NCBI RefSeq assembly: GCF_020297485.1
Contig: NZ_JAIWZC010000001.1
Coordinates: 1,674,001-1,738,000 of the forward strand
Source: Enterocloster clostridioformis
GTDB taxonomy: Bacteria > Bacillota > Clostridia > Lachnospirales > Lachnospiraceae
DNA length: 64,000 bases
Direction: 5' to 3'
In this document: positions 34,076 through 43,489 of the stretch, in pieces
Numbering within the stretch: the stretch's first letter is position 1
How the letters are laid out: each line of letters starts with the position of its first letter
Program-made: the position numbers and the translations under genes
Notes under the pieces: generated by a model
Database searches by the model: none
What the model was told of the DNA's origin: nothing
Seen by the model: the letters and a program-made list of their open reading frames with translations, nothing else

Positions 34076-34921
34076 CTAACCATTCCCGACAACGGAAAAG
34101 GAAGTTCCGCTTAAAAATTCCTCGATAAACTGTTTCAGGTTTTCCGGAGACTGGTAGGTCTTACAGAAAGAAAACTCCTGCGACAGATCATCGATCTCCT
34201 CCATGGCTTCTTTCACATCCAGCATCACCTGGGCAGGCACCGCTGTCTGGAAATAGAGCTGTGACGGGTGAATACGGTGGCTCTGAATAGCATAATTTAC
34301 CCTGTTTTCACAGTGGCATTTCCCTTTTCCATATTCACCGCAGTATTCTGTCAGAAAATCCGCCATTTTTTTCCGCACCCTTGACAGACGCTGGCGGTAT
34401 GCCTCCGGCGTGATCCCCAGAATATCCCCGGCAATCCGGCTGTCCACCTTAAACATGGTTCCCAGGATGAATATACATCTGCTCTCCGTATCCAAGCACT
34501 GGAGCATTACATTTGTACAAGACATCTTCAATTCTTCGGCAAGGATTGCTTTTTCCACATTCTGGGTCAGATCCGGTATGTCCTCTGTCTTTGCGTTTTG
34601 GATATCACTTCCATAAAATTCAAAGCTTAAGGGCACGTTGGCAAACATATGCTTTTTGTAGTCTTTCAAATGGTTGACCGCAATGCGGAATACCCAAGTA
34701 GAAAAAGAACTCTCTCCCTTAAAGGAGGATAGGTGTGTCATGACCTTCAAAAGGATATCCTGGGATGCGTCCTCTGCGTCCGGGAACGTTCCAAGCATAC
34801 GCAGGGACAGGTTGAATACCAGATCTTGTATGCCGGTCATCACTGTTTCCAGAGATTGCTTGTCACCGGCAGTCGCTTTTTGGATCAGGTCCATCAGTTC
34901 TTCGTTGGTAAATGAGTTCAT
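34076..34921 (-). CDS. ECF-type sigma factor with C-terminal extension
   Basis: A 281-residue protein. Region 2 is at residues 25-90 (DAEDASQDILLKVMTHLSSF, STWVFRIAVNHLKDYKK) and region 4 at about 125-185 (DTESRCIFILGTMFKVDSRIAGDILGITPEAYRQRLSRVRKKM in broken form). The remaining 95 residues form an extension with a Cys cluster (CGEYGKGKCHCENR) that may sense metal or redox state. No anti-sigma gene is adjacent. Confidence 0.8.
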   Translation of the reverse strand: MNSFTNEELMDLIQKATAGDKQSLETVMTGIQDLVFNLSLRMLGTFPDAEDASQDILLKVMTHLSSFKGESSFSTWVFRIAVNHLKDYKKHMFANVPLSFEFYGSDIQNAKTEDIPDLTQNVEKAILAEELKMSCTNVMLQCLDTESRCIFILGTMFKVDSRIAGDILGITPEAYRQRLSRVRKKMADFLTEYCGEYGKGKCHCENRVNYAIQSHRIHPSQLYFQTAVPAQVMLDVKEAMEEIDDLSQEFSFCKTYQSPENLKQFIEEFLSGTSFSVVGNG

Positions 34922-35267
34922 GGTTCCTCTTTTCTGAAGTGCAAATGGTATTTGTTACGGCGTGTGGACAGAAACCTTTTGATTCCCGCCGGTAAATTCT
35001 GCGGCACTTCTTAACAGAATTATTCCGTATATTTCATTAGACTGTTATCATTTTGCTGTGTGACAGGGAAATTTATTTTTCCATTGGCTTCGTTTTGTTC
35101 CAATATTTTGAATTTGTCCTTCCAGAAAACATTTACTCTATTATCATACCATTAACCGATTTGCGGAAGACTCTGGATATAGAAAAAACCGCAAAACATA
35201 GTCCACGGCTTTTCTATATTTCAAACTATTTACTTCTAAAAATATATATCTGACTATCTTGCTGTTC
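34922..35267. other. Gene-free stretch
   Basis: About 345 bases with no convincing coding frame. It is AT-rich and should hold the ECF sigma promoter. A stem-loop (ATATAGAAAA...TTTTCTATAT, about 35178-35219) may end a transcript. Confidence 0.5.
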
Positions 35268-35615
35268 CTATCGTATTTCTTCAAATTCAACCTTTTCAGC
35301 CCACTTTAACCCTTCATTCTCTTTTAGAAGCCCCATATGATAGAGTGCCTGAATACAATCGGCATATCCCTGAATATAAGCTCTCCCTTCCTGGGCAGAG
35401 GATAAATCCTCCAGGCAATCTTTCATTTTTTCCACCTTATCCTGCTGCTCAGCGGATAAGGTTTCCAGAAACTTTTCCCATTCTGGTTCTGTCTGCTTCC
35501 AGACTGCAAGCGCCTCTTCATATTCCGAGGTCCGTACATAGCTTTTTCGGTTCATATTTTCCCGGTTCAGACTCCCCAGAAACTGAGCCATTTTCATCCA
35601 TGCATCATTTAACAT
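35268..35615 (-). CDS. Small helical protein, 115 aa (DUF6809/DUF6664-like layout)
   Basis: Nearly all helix, with a central stretch (FLETLSAEQQDKVEKMKDCL, then SAQEGRAYIQGYADCIQALYHMGLL) that resembles small helical proteins often carried by Clostridia elements. No function known. AAAGGAGAAACGGAA precedes the ATG. Divergent from the Xre gene at 35789. Confidence 0.55.
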   Translation of the reverse strand: MLNDAWMKMAQFLGSLNRENMNRKSYVRTSEYEEALAVWKQTEPEWEKFLETLSAEQQDKVEKMKDCLEDLSSAQEGRAYIQGYADCIQALYHMGLLKENEGLKWAEKVEFEEIR

Positions 35616-35788
35616 TTCCGTTTCTCCTTTTTATCGTATATTTTGTCTGTCCAATATTTCCTTCATATTTCTCTCTTTACTGCACATTATATATACCATA
35701 GAAGAGTTTTATCAACCATAATCGCTTAATAATTTGCTCCATAGCAGATAAAATCATAAAATCTAACATTATTTATGGAGGTAACTGA

Positions 35789-36133
35789 ATGGACGAACTG
35801 TTAAAGCAAATTGGAAACCGGATATTAGGCCGTAGAAAACAACTTCGCATGACACAGGATGAGCTTGCTGAAAAAGCAGGTGTTACACCCCAGACAATTT
35901 CTTCTGCCGAACTTGGCAAAAAGGCTCTTCGTCCGGAGAACATTATACGGGTTTGCTCTGCACTGGATATCAGTACCGATTACCTGTTGCTCGGCATAAT
36001 AAACACCAATGACCATTCCGTCCTGCTTTCCAAAATTTCAGTGTTATCTCCTATGCACTATCGTTATCTGGAAGATATCATTAACACCTTTATTGCGGCA
36101 TTGGAAGGCCGGGGAGCACAAGGCAGGAAATGA
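35789..36133 (+). CDS. Xre-family transcriptional regulator
   Basis: A 114-residue protein with a clear Cro/CI helix-turn-helix at residues 8-63 (RRKQLRMTQDELAEKAGVTP, then NIIRVCSALDISTDYLLLG). TGGAGG precedes the ATG. It lies alone on the plus strand between minus-strand genes and beside the parM/parR operon, so it may govern maintenance functions. Confidence 0.85.
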   Translation: MDELLKQIGNRILGRRKQLRMTQDELAEKAGVTPQTISSAELGKKALRPENIIRVCSALDISTDYLLLGIINTNDHSVLLSKISVLSPMHYRYLEDIINTFIAALEGRGAQGRK

Positions 36134-36146
36134 CACCTTCCACTTA

Positions 36147-36554
36147 TTAACTATTCCGAAATGCCGACATAGTATCTGCTATCAATGCCAATGTAGCCTG
36201 ATCCACTTCTTTCTGTGCATCTTCCACACCTCTTTTACTTTTTTGCCCGGCAGATATCTGTTTTTCCAACATTTCTGCCCCTGCATCTGCCAAACTGCTC
36301 TGATACGGATACTCATTTCCCTTCCGGTCAAGAATTTCCCTGATAATCTCTTCTATGGATTCTCTATAGATTGCCTGTGGAGAAAGGATATCCGGTGTTT
36401 CCCGGCAGTTTATATAATGAAGAACTGCATTAACAATAAACTGTGCCTTTCTATGAGGGCCTTGTTTTTCCAGCAGGCGTATCACTGTATCATGAGCTGG
36501 ATCATTCTCATTAAATTTAATGCTGAACCGTTCCCGATTTCTTTTTCCGCTCAT
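36147..36554 (-). CDS. parR: ParR-like centromere-binding protein
   Basis: A 135-residue protein directly after parM (4-base gap). The N-terminus (RFSIKFNENDPAHDTVIRLL, then GPHRKAQFIVNAVLHYI) fits the ribbon-helix-helix DNA-binding layout of ParR/StbB proteins. The C-terminal part is helical and likely contacts the ParM filament. The call depends on both the layout and the partner gene. Confidence 0.7.
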   Translation of the reverse strand: MSGKRNRERFSIKFNENDPAHDTVIRLLEKQGPHRKAQFIVNAVLHYINCRETPDILSPQAIYRESIEEIIREILDRKGNEYPYQSSLADAGAEMLEKQISAGQKSKRGVEDAQKEVDQATLALIADTMSAFRNS

Positions 36555-36558
36555 AGGC

Positions 36559-37473
36559 TCACCTGCCTATAGTTTCTGCTTTATAAAGAAATTCATACCC
36601 TTTTGCATTGGCGCTGATATCCTCTACAAATAACGGGGTTCCTACCTTTCGGGAAGCTTCTATCTGCCGGCGTAACAAAATTGCTCCACCTCCTACGAAT
36701 ACTACCATACCGGACATCAGATCCAGCATACGCTCCCGCAGGCTGTTTGCCAGATCATTTACAAAATCTTGTGCCAGTTTTTCTACCAGAGAAACAACCG
36801 CAGGAGAATAGGTACTTTCCCCACTTTTGAGGATACCATCAATATCTGCCTCTTCTAATAAAATATCAAATTCAGAGTTGGCTTTGGTCCGTATTCGGTT
36901 ATACAGGAGGATCACACCATTTTCCAGAGAATCGCATACCGTCAGATCTGCCCGACCGGAACGCATCATCAGATAGTCTGCTGTAAATCCGCCGATATCA
37001 ATAATAAGTACCCTTGGCTTTTCAATCAGCTTGTCCATCATAGTCACTGCTGCCGCAAATGCTTGTGGATAACAGCGAACATTTTCAATATAAATCGTAT
37101 AAGACTTTCCACGATACCGAAACTTTTCAATACCACGGTTAGAAAAATACTGGATAAAAGACTGGTTCTGCGCTCCATAATGCGCCGGCGGCAGACCAAC
37201 AGCAAGGCTGATACGCATAACTTCCTCTCCATATCCTTCCCCGGAAAGAATTTCTTCTGCGATTCCAAACAATGTAAGAATAAAAAAGCGGTCATCCTCT
37301 GTCTTATCTCTTTTATAAGGAATCCTCTGGTTTGACAGTGTATAAAACTTGTCCTGATATTCCAGGATGTCACTGCCGAAAGGTTTTGTGATACTTTCTG
37401 CCAGCCCGGATACAAAGGGCGGGCAATGGGGTGTTTTCATTTGTTTGTTGCCATGATCAATTGCAATTAACAT
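36559..37473 (-). CDS. parM: ParM/StbA-type actin-like segregation ATPase
   Basis: A 304-residue actin-fold protein: phosphate 1 loop AIDHGNKQMK at the N-terminus, phosphate 2 loop VLIIDIGGFTADYLMM near residue 153, and adenosine motif MVVFVGGGAILL near residue 260. ParM polymers push replicated plasmid copies apart, coupled by ParR. AAGGAGATGG precedes the ATG. Its promoter carries direct repeats, a likely ParR site. This implies an element with a low-copy plasmid or excised circular state. Confidence 0.85.
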   Translation of the reverse strand: MLIAIDHGNKQMKTPHCPPFVSGLAESITKPFGSDILEYQDKFYTLSNQRIPYKRDKTEDDRFFILTLFGIAEEILSGEGYGEEVMRISLAVGLPPAHYGAQNQSFIQYFSNRGIEKFRYRGKSYTIYIENVRCYPQAFAAAVTMMDKLIEKPRVLIIDIGGFTADYLMMRSGRADLTVCDSLENGVILLYNRIRTKANSEFDILLEEADIDGILKSGESTYSPAVVSLVEKLAQDFVNDLANSLRERMLDLMSGMVVFVGGGAILLRRQIEASRKVGTPLFVEDISANAKGYEFLYKAETIGR

Positions 37474-37507
37474 AAGTTTTCCATCTCCTTTTTTCCTTTA
37501 TACTTAT

Positions 37508-37536
37508 CATATACGCATGGATTACGCATTTTTCAA
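37508..37536 (-). promoter_or_regulatory. parM promoter with ParR-like direct repeats
   Basis: Minus strand: TTGAAA (37531-37536), 17-base spacer, TATATG (37508-37513). The spacer holds two copies of ATGCGTA separated by four bases. Repeats inside the promoter fit a combined centromere and operator, as in ParMRC systems. Confidence 0.55.
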
Positions 37537-37544
37537 CAAACCAA

Positions 37545-37590
37545 GAAAAAATACAGGGCAGACAACATATCCTGCTGCCTTGCCCTGCAT
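37545..37590 (-). terminator. Rho-independent terminator after the gene at 37624
   Basis: GCAGGGCA pairs with TGCCCTG around a long loop and is followed on the minus strand by TATTTTTTC. Confidence 0.7.
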
Positions 37591-37623
37591 TCTGTCCTGT
37601 AAAACCTATCCTGTCTGTTCTGG

Positions 37624-38250
37624 TCAGGTATGTATTCCATAATACGCCTTCTCTATATTGTCCCGCCCATGAAGAATAATTCCTCCGCAAATTCCGGTTC
37701 CATAAGGCGTCTGTTCCCGGAAGAAAAAACTGTACGGCTCAAAATCATCGTATATTGTAATCTGCCTGCTGCCTTGCCCTGCAAAATGCCTCCAGAGAAC
37801 CTTTCCCAACTTTTTCCGAAGAAGCTTTTCCTCCGTAACCGCCTTCAGGTTCCGTCTGCTCTGAAATGCTATTCTTGGCCTGGGCTTTTCATCCAAAGAC
37901 AGAAGCTTTTTCTGCTCTCCATTATTTTTCCTGCTTTCCTCAACATACTCCTGAAATTTATCATAAGAAAGCAAAACCGTTTCTTCTCTTCCTAAAACCT
38001 TTCCTCCACCTGCATCACTCAGCCAGGTAAAATTTATGACCAGAATATCTGTCTCATCCATTGTTTTCCGTAGAGACAGTCTTGCAAAAGAATGGATATC
38101 AGATACAATCTTATATCCCTTTTCCTCCATCTCCTCTAATTCTTTGTCTGTTATCGTAAATCCTTGTGGAGAACGATATTCCTCTGATAATGTCCTTAGA
38201 TAAACATAATCTTCAGATGCCGACAATTTTATCATGATTCTCTTGCTCAT
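37624..38250 (-). CDS. Hypothetical protein, 208 aa
   Basis: A soluble mixed alpha/beta protein. No family recognised. AAGGAGG precedes the ATG at good spacing. It ends at a strong terminator just upstream of the parM promoter and so belongs to a separate transcript. Confidence 0.6.
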   Translation of the reverse strand: MSKRIMIKLSASEDYVYLRTLSEEYRSPQGFTITDKELEEMEEKGYKIVSDIHSFARLSLRKTMDETDILVINFTWLSDAGGGKVLGREETVLLSYDKFQEYVEESRKNNGEQKKLLSLDEKPRPRIAFQSRRNLKAVTEEKLLRKKLGKVLWRHFAGQGSRQITIYDDFEPYSFFFREQTPYGTGICGGIILHGRDNIEKAYYGIHT

Positions 38251-38366
38251 TTGATTTCCTCCTTTAAAGGCAGAAGAGAACTGTACAAGCTCTCTCCCAT
38301 ATATAAAATCCTATTATTTTACGATTCCTTCCCTATTCGTCAGCCATATGGGAAAACTGTACTATC

Positions 38367-38687
38367 CTAAGCCACCTCTTCTATAATGCGAAATGACATA
38401 ATCAGATATTGCTTCGTATGCTCGCTGTCATTGCAATACGCACTGCAGATATCATTTTCAAACTCCCAAAAGGATGCTTTATTCCACCAAAGGACATTTC
38501 CCTTCCCATCGTTGGCAAGCGTTACTTCATTGTCTGGCTCATCTGGTATGATACTGTAAAATCCCTGGGTATTGGACTGAGTGATTCTGCGTTTCTGTCC
38601 GATATATTCTGGGCGGCAGTGAGAAATAATCTCAATGCTGCTTCCCTTCTTTAAAGACTTTTTTAACTGGTTTAAATTTTTGATCAT
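38367..38687 (-). CDS. Hypothetical mobile-element protein, 106 aa
   Basis: A small soluble protein (start IKNLNQLKKSLKKGSSIEII; a later stretch NVLWWNKASFWEF). I recall similar small proteins in Clostridia elements, but no function is known. AAAGGAG lies 7 bases before the ATG. It follows the PcfJ terminator. Confidence 0.55.
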   Translation of the reverse strand: MIKNLNQLKKSLKKGSSIEIISHCRPEYIGQKRRITQSNTQGFYSIIPDEPDNEVTLANDGKGNVLWWNKASFWEFENDICSAYCNDSEHTKQYLIMSFRIIEEVA

Positions 38688-38708
38688 ATAGCTCTCCTTT
38701 TCTCATTG

Positions 38709-38748
38709 TTTTTAAAAAACGGATGCCCAAAAAGGACACCCGTTCTTT
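38709..38748 (-). terminator. Rho-independent terminator after pcfJ
   Basis: Minus strand ACGGGTGTCC pairs with GGGCATCCGT around TTTT and is followed by TTTTTT. Confidence 0.85.
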
Positions 38749-38751
38749 TTC

Positions 38752-40770
38752 TTATGCAGCCACAGCAAGTGCCGGGGCATGCAGGATCTTTTTTTCCCAT
38801 ATGTTCAGAAATCTCTGAACAGCTGGAGATGGCGGCTCGTTTTTATAACAACGTGCCTGGACCAGTCTTCCATTTTTAATCTCCACTGTACAGAGAGATT
38901 TCTCCTGTTCCCCGACTCTACGGACAAACAAGATCGTGCTTTCCCTTTTTACGACCTGCCTTACATAGCCTCCGACACAATGATGGAGATTTTGTCCTTC
39001 CTCCAGAATTTCCTTTGCCGTATGAGGAAGGAGCACAGCAAACCCATATTTCACAAAATGGTATTGCTGGTTCAACTCCTCAAACTGCTTCTGAATCTGC
39101 CTGTCATAAACCAGAGCCTGCTCTTTGTCAGAAATATCATTTACTTTATCATGGGCTTTCTTTAAGTCCGCCGGAAACAGGACAAAGCTGTTCTTCATAT
39201 CCAGTTCCAGCCCTTCGCTCATGCACAGGTAATCCCGGTAATCTATCAAAACACTCTCCATACGGTAATACCCACCAATCTGATATAAGCTCTTTTTACA
39301 GAATTTTGCATACTGTTCATTTACATATTTCATCAGCTTATGAGGCGTCATATACTTTAGTGGAACAAGGAGATTTTCTGCTCTGCTGATGCCGAATTTT
39401 GCACACCACATCAACAGTTCCTCATTTAATTCCATTCTCGCATAAACCAGATCCCTCATCAACTTTATCTGTTCAAGTCCGGGATTGATTCTCTGGAGCA
39501 TAGGGAGATAACTCTTATCAAACCCCAGTACTTCCTTTAGATTTTTTCCATTTGGATTAAATCCAGAATCCGAATTATAATAATAGTAGTTGCCAAATGC
39601 GATGTTTCCAGCCAAACGGTACAGCTTCAGCCTTACCAGATACTCCAGCATAGGATAGTGTTTATACGCTGCCAGATAGTCAAGGGCATAAAGCGGTTTC
39701 TGATCTGCCAGATAGAATTTCTTCAGCTGGGAATATTGCCACGGCGAATCGGCAAACACCTTTTCCAGATTTCTGTAATATAAAAATCCTGTCTGGTCAG
39801 CCTCAAAGTTATACCGCCAATAACTGAATACCGGACGGTCACCTGATCTCCATGGTGTAAGGCTATCGCGCTCTCCATAACCATAATAAAAGTGTTCTTC
39901 AGAAATTCTTCCATCTTCATCCCAGGAAAGAAAGGTTCTGGCATTTTCATAGATACTTTTATAAGGAATCTTTTCATCGCCATACTGATAGTAGATTTTA
40001 AGAAATCTGACAATAATCTCATTTGGAGAAATGCGCTGAAAAATCTGCAGCGTTTCCCGATCAATGATCATCCCGCGTTTTCCACGGCTCTTAAAAGTCA
40101 CCGTTGCTTTACATACAGGACATACTCCTTTTTTATTATGCTTTACATTCGTTACCAGTATCTCCGCATTACATGCAGTACAGAACCCTTCCATACCTTT
40201 TTTCTTTCTGCTGTAAGTATAGAATACATAATGGGGAACCATCTCACGTTCTATTGTCCGGTTGATATTCCCTGGAAGAGCCGGAACCGACTTCATTCTC
40301 GCAAGAGTCTCTCTTTCTTTTTTCTTCCGACGCTCCTTCTTCCGTTTCTCCATAATGTCATACTGCATGCAGTACAGGCTTGTAAAACCCTTATTTCTTT
40401 TTTGTTTACAGAATCGGGTTACACGATCTTCATCACTAGCCGTATAAAAAGCACAATGCCTGCTGAAATCATAATCTCTTTGCAGATTGCAAAAAGCAGC
40501 TCTACTCCAGCTGGTGCTTCCGTCCTCTTTGCGGGATAAAGTAATATATTCTGTCCGGCTCTGGAACATAGTCCAGATGGGGAGAAAAATCCCATCTACA
40601 GCCTTTTCTCTTAAATAGATATACAATACCAGAATCCTCTGTCCCCCGATATTTTTTATCGCTGTCCTTACAATGTACTTCACCTTCTCTGCATGAAGCA
40701 GTCCATGATTTTGATTCATTTTCAGTCCTGGATCTGCAAATTTCCGACATTTTCTTTTATCTATCTTCAT
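38752..40770 (-). CDS. pcfJ: PcfJ-like protein
   Basis: A 672-residue protein. The C-terminal block matches PcfJ of the Enterococcus plasmid pCF10: LLPHTAKEILEEGQNLHHCV, then STILFVRR and LVQARCYKN. A zinc ribbon is present near residues 160-190 (CTACNAEI, VCPVCKATV). PcfJ-type proteins accompany conjugation and DNA-transfer genes but their activity is unknown. The start MKIDKRK at 40770 follows GGGAGGAA; the earlier ATG overlaps pcfK. Confidence 0.8.
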   Translation of the reverse strand: MKIDKRKCRKFADPGLKMNQNHGLLHAEKVKYIVRTAIKNIGGQRILVLYIYLREKAVDGIFLPIWTMFQSRTEYITLSRKEDGSTSWSRAAFCNLQRDYDFSRHCAFYTASDEDRVTRFCKQKRNKGFTSLYCMQYDIMEKRKKERRKKKERETLARMKSVPALPGNINRTIEREMVPHYVFYTYSRKKKGMEGFCTACNAEILVTNVKHNKKGVCPVCKATVTFKSRGKRGMIIDRETLQIFQRISPNEIIVRFLKIYYQYGDEKIPYKSIYENARTFLSWDEDGRISEEHFYYGYGERDSLTPWRSGDRPVFSYWRYNFEADQTGFLYYRNLEKVFADSPWQYSQLKKFYLADQKPLYALDYLAAYKHYPMLEYLVRLKLYRLAGNIAFGNYYYYNSDSGFNPNGKNLKEVLGFDKSYLPMLQRINPGLEQIKLMRDLVYARMELNEELLMWCAKFGISRAENLLVPLKYMTPHKLMKYVNEQYAKFCKKSLYQIGGYYRMESVLIDYRDYLCMSEGLELDMKNSFVLFPADLKKAHDKVNDISDKEQALVYDRQIQKQFEELNQQYHFVKYGFAVLLPHTAKEILEEGQNLHHCVGGYVRQVVKRESTILFVRRVGEQEKSLCTVEIKNGRLVQARCYKNEPPSPAVQRFLNIWEKKILHAPALAVAA

Positions 40771-40783
40771 TTGCCGTTCCTCC

Positions 40784-41737
40784 CTATCCTGCAAGACCTG
40801 CCAACGTCATCTGCTGAAATTGTCCGCTGTCCACAGCTTTTTCCTGAAGCTTTTTTTCGGCCTTCTTCCTGCTTTTTTCTTTTCCGGTGCCTTTCTTCAC
40901 TGCTGCCGTCGCACGTTTTGACTTCACACTGGATTTTCCACTGTAGGCTTTGGGTACAAACTTTTCTTCCTCCTGCCAGTCCTCCTTTGCATCCGGGTCA
41001 CGGAAATATTCTTCCGCCCACTGATAACACAGGTCATCTGGCACATCGCTTCCATAGACACCGTATTCTGGCTTTATGTCATTATCTTTCATTTCCTGCT
41101 CCACAAATTCTCTGGCTTTCCGATTGATATAATGGAAACAGTGGATCATAGTCTTACGGGGATGCATGGTCAGTCTGGCAAAAGCAGGATCTTCCAGACA
41201 CAATGTCTGAATATACTCTGACACGCATTCCTTCATATTCCGGCGGGTAAGCCTCTCAGTATCCGTTCCCACACGCTTCATGGCCTCTGCAGTCACTTCC
41301 TCATCGCTTAGTAAAGACATTCGTGCAAGCTGTACCTGCTCGGCCTCTTTCTTTGCTTTCTGTCTGGCCTCCCATTCTGCTTTACGCCTGGCTTCTGCCG
41401 CTTCATGCTCCCCACGCTTTTTATCTTCTGATTCTTTTTCTGCGCCGGAGGATTCTGCATTAGTTTCCTCCTGTTCTTCGGTTTCCTCTGTTTCATCCGT
41501 TTCCAGATCGGCGTTTCCTTCCGCACCATCTTCCTCCAGGCAGTCGCTTTCCTCAGATAAATCCGCCGGATTTCCTGTTTCTACGGCCGCCTCCTGAACC
41601 GGAAGCCCTCCGGCAGTTTCTGTTTCTTTATTAAACGGATTCTCTGAAAATTCTCTGGTAATCGGTAAAAAACCGTCCTCTTCAAACGGGTTATCTCCTA
41701 TCTTCATTTCCATATCCATATTTGTAAAAGTATCCAT
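40784..41737 (-). CDS. pcfK: PcfK-like protein (AcrIIA9-related family)
   Basis: A 317-residue protein. The N-terminal 140 residues are acidic and low complexity. The PcfK-like domain spans about 165-255 (MKECVSEYIQTLCLEDPAFA, then CFHYINRKAREFVEQEMKDN and YGSDVPDDLCYQWAEEYF). The C-terminus is Lys-rich and ends QMTLAGLAG. PcfK homologues include the anti-CRISPR AcrIIA9, an inhibitor of type II-A Cas9, so this may be an anti-defence protein. It precedes pcfJ by 13 bases. Confidence 0.75.
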   Translation of the reverse strand: MDTFTNMDMEMKIGDNPFEEDGFLPITREFSENPFNKETETAGGLPVQEAAVETGNPADLSEESDCLEEDGAEGNADLETDETEETEEQEETNAESSGAEKESEDKKRGEHEAAEARRKAEWEARQKAKKEAEQVQLARMSLLSDEEVTAEAMKRVGTDTERLTRRNMKECVSEYIQTLCLEDPAFARLTMHPRKTMIHCFHYINRKAREFVEQEMKDNDIKPEYGVYGSDVPDDLCYQWAEEYFRDPDAKEDWQEEEKFVPKAYSGKSSVKSKRATAAVKKGTGKEKSRKKAEKKLQEKAVDSGQFQQMTLAGLAG

Positions 41738-41752
41738 AAAAATCTCCTTTCA

Positions 41753-41793
41753 TAAAAATGGCATGGAGCAGGCCATTCCCATTCCATGCCATA
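41753..41793 (-). terminator. Rho-independent terminator between primase and pcfK
   Basis: Minus strand ATGGCATGGA pairs with TCCATGCCAT and is followed by TTTTT. It would lower pcfK/pcfJ expression relative to the upstream genes. Confidence 0.85.
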
Positions 41794-41808
41794 CGTTCCA
41801 TCCGCTTC

Positions 41809-43437
41809 TTATCCTTTCATTGGCTTTGCAAGAAAGGGAGAGAAACGGACAGGTTCAAATATTCTGCCATCCACATAAAAATAGCGGCGGCCGGTCTCAT
41901 CGTCTAATTCCACCACATCCGAAGATGCAAGAGGACGTCCATGGTAACCTTGTGGTACATGATTCCCATAATGATCCAATATCTGTTCCAGGATTTTTTT
42001 CTCATCCCAGTGCTCTGGAAACACAAGTTCTGACTCGCATACCAGCTGATAATCGGAAGCAGGAGGTTGGCTGTATCCGGCTTTATGCAGATTCTGAATC
42101 CCTTTAAAAGCAAAAGAGATCGTTTCCCGTCCCTCCTCAAAGACAAGCTGATAAATACGAAACCTGCACTTTTTCCCAGAAAAATCTGCAGATTTTTTTG
42201 CATATTCTTTTTCTTCCGAACAGAAAACCGCATACTCTTCCCGTAAATTCTTTTTTTCACCCTCTTTCTGTTGTTTTTCCTTTCTAAGCGCCAGCTGCCA
42301 GTCATCAATCCCTTTGTAATTGGGATTCCAGGTCAATCGCCGGCACTCCATTCCATACTGTCTTGCAAGCAGATAAATTTTGGAACTTCCTTTTGCAATC
42401 ATTTCATTGCTGTATTTGTCCATATCATGAGCCTCAATAATCAGCTCGGTTCCATTTTGTGCCAGAAGCGCAAACAGCGGGCCAAGCTGCTGCACATTGT
42501 TTGCTCCGGCAATCGCTACAAAGGAGCGGTTCAGCAGGCAGTGTGCAATATCTGCTTTCAAAATCCCTTCCGTAACATAAATGGTCCGTGCAAAAGGGTT
42601 TCCGATAAAATGTACTGGACTGCCGGAGGTAATACCCATATTCTTTGTAGAGGAAGAAAACCAGATATACTTTGTCCCTGATTTTTCCGGAGGATCATCC
42701 TTGTCCTTAATAGAAACGTCCAGCAAAATCTGTGCTCCACGGATCAGCCCGTCGATGCCAACAACCGGTATCAGGATACCTGCCGTCCGGCTACTGAATT
42801 TTAATGTCCAGTATCCACCTTCATGCAGATAAAATCCCGGAACTCCTTCCACTTTGCACCCTTGTTTTATCAGCCTTTCCGTCAAGGAACGGCATAAAAA
42901 ATAGGGAGGGGTGCTTTTAAATCCCAGGTGGTCAATTTGTTCATCCGTAAGCCCCCGTTTCTCCGAACGCAGATGTTCCCGATGAGCGGAAGTCAGTGAC
43001 AGCATATGAAACAGAAGGGAATAAGTCTGGTGTATCTCCTGCAGGCTGGCACGTTCTGCCTGCGTGATCCCGTCATCTGTCTGACTGTCTGCGTGGGGGT
43101 TCCCGGAAGGAACCCCTACATAAGTACCTGTTTTTTCTGTTTCTCCGTATCCCCAGGAAGTATCACCTGTTTGAAGAGCATCACAGATTTCCCGGTAGGC
43201 ATCCGAATTGGTGGTATTGTTTACCTTTGCATAAAGCGCCAGCATTCCGCCGTGCTCACCGCAATAATTACACCGCCATACGTTCTTGGCAAAATTGACA
43301 TTCATCTTTCCTCTCCGGTCACCGCAGATAGGACAATCCGTATAGACACTGTCCGCCTGCCGGCGCCGGATTCTTAAATGCAGCAATTCCACCACATCCA
43401 TGATCCCGAACGGAAATTCCTGTGAATTCGTGGCCAT
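41809..43437 (-). CDS. DNA primase-type protein (CHC2 zinc finger + Toprim)
   Basis: A 542-residue protein. Residues 33-65 form a CHC2-like zinc finger (CPICGDRRG, then WRCNYCGEHGG), as in DnaG-type primases. A Toprim-like domain follows at about 240-310 (YVTEGILKADIAHCLL, ELIIEAHDMDKYSN). The C-terminal part is not assigned. It would make primers for element replication. The start MATNSQ at 43437 follows AAAGGAG; the longer frame back to 43581 overlaps the upstream gene. Confidence 0.8.
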   Translation of the reverse strand: MATNSQEFPFGIMDVVELLHLRIRRRQADSVYTDCPICGDRRGKMNVNFAKNVWRCNYCGEHGGMLALYAKVNNTTNSDAYREICDALQTGDTSWGYGETEKTGTYVGVPSGNPHADSQTDDGITQAERASLQEIHQTYSLLFHMLSLTSAHREHLRSEKRGLTDEQIDHLGFKSTPPYFLCRSLTERLIKQGCKVEGVPGFYLHEGGYWTLKFSSRTAGILIPVVGIDGLIRGAQILLDVSIKDKDDPPEKSGTKYIWFSSSTKNMGITSGSPVHFIGNPFARTIYVTEGILKADIAHCLLNRSFVAIAGANNVQQLGPLFALLAQNGTELIIEAHDMDKYSNEMIAKGSSKIYLLARQYGMECRRLTWNPNYKGIDDWQLALRKEKQQKEGEKKNLREEYAVFCSEEKEYAKKSADFSGKKCRFRIYQLVFEEGRETISFAFKGIQNLHKAGYSQPPASDYQLVCESELVFPEHWDEKKILEQILDHYGNHVPQGYHGRPLASSDVVELDDETGRRYFYVDGRIFEPVRFSPFLAKPMKG

Positions 43438-43489
43438 TAGCTGTACTCCTTTCCTTAAAACTGCTATTGCTCCTTTACAGATTTCATCC

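Noticed and set aside
39892..40539. Plus-strand frame of 215 codons inside pcfJ
   Set aside because: It is antisense to the conserved PcfJ gene and looks like a shadow.
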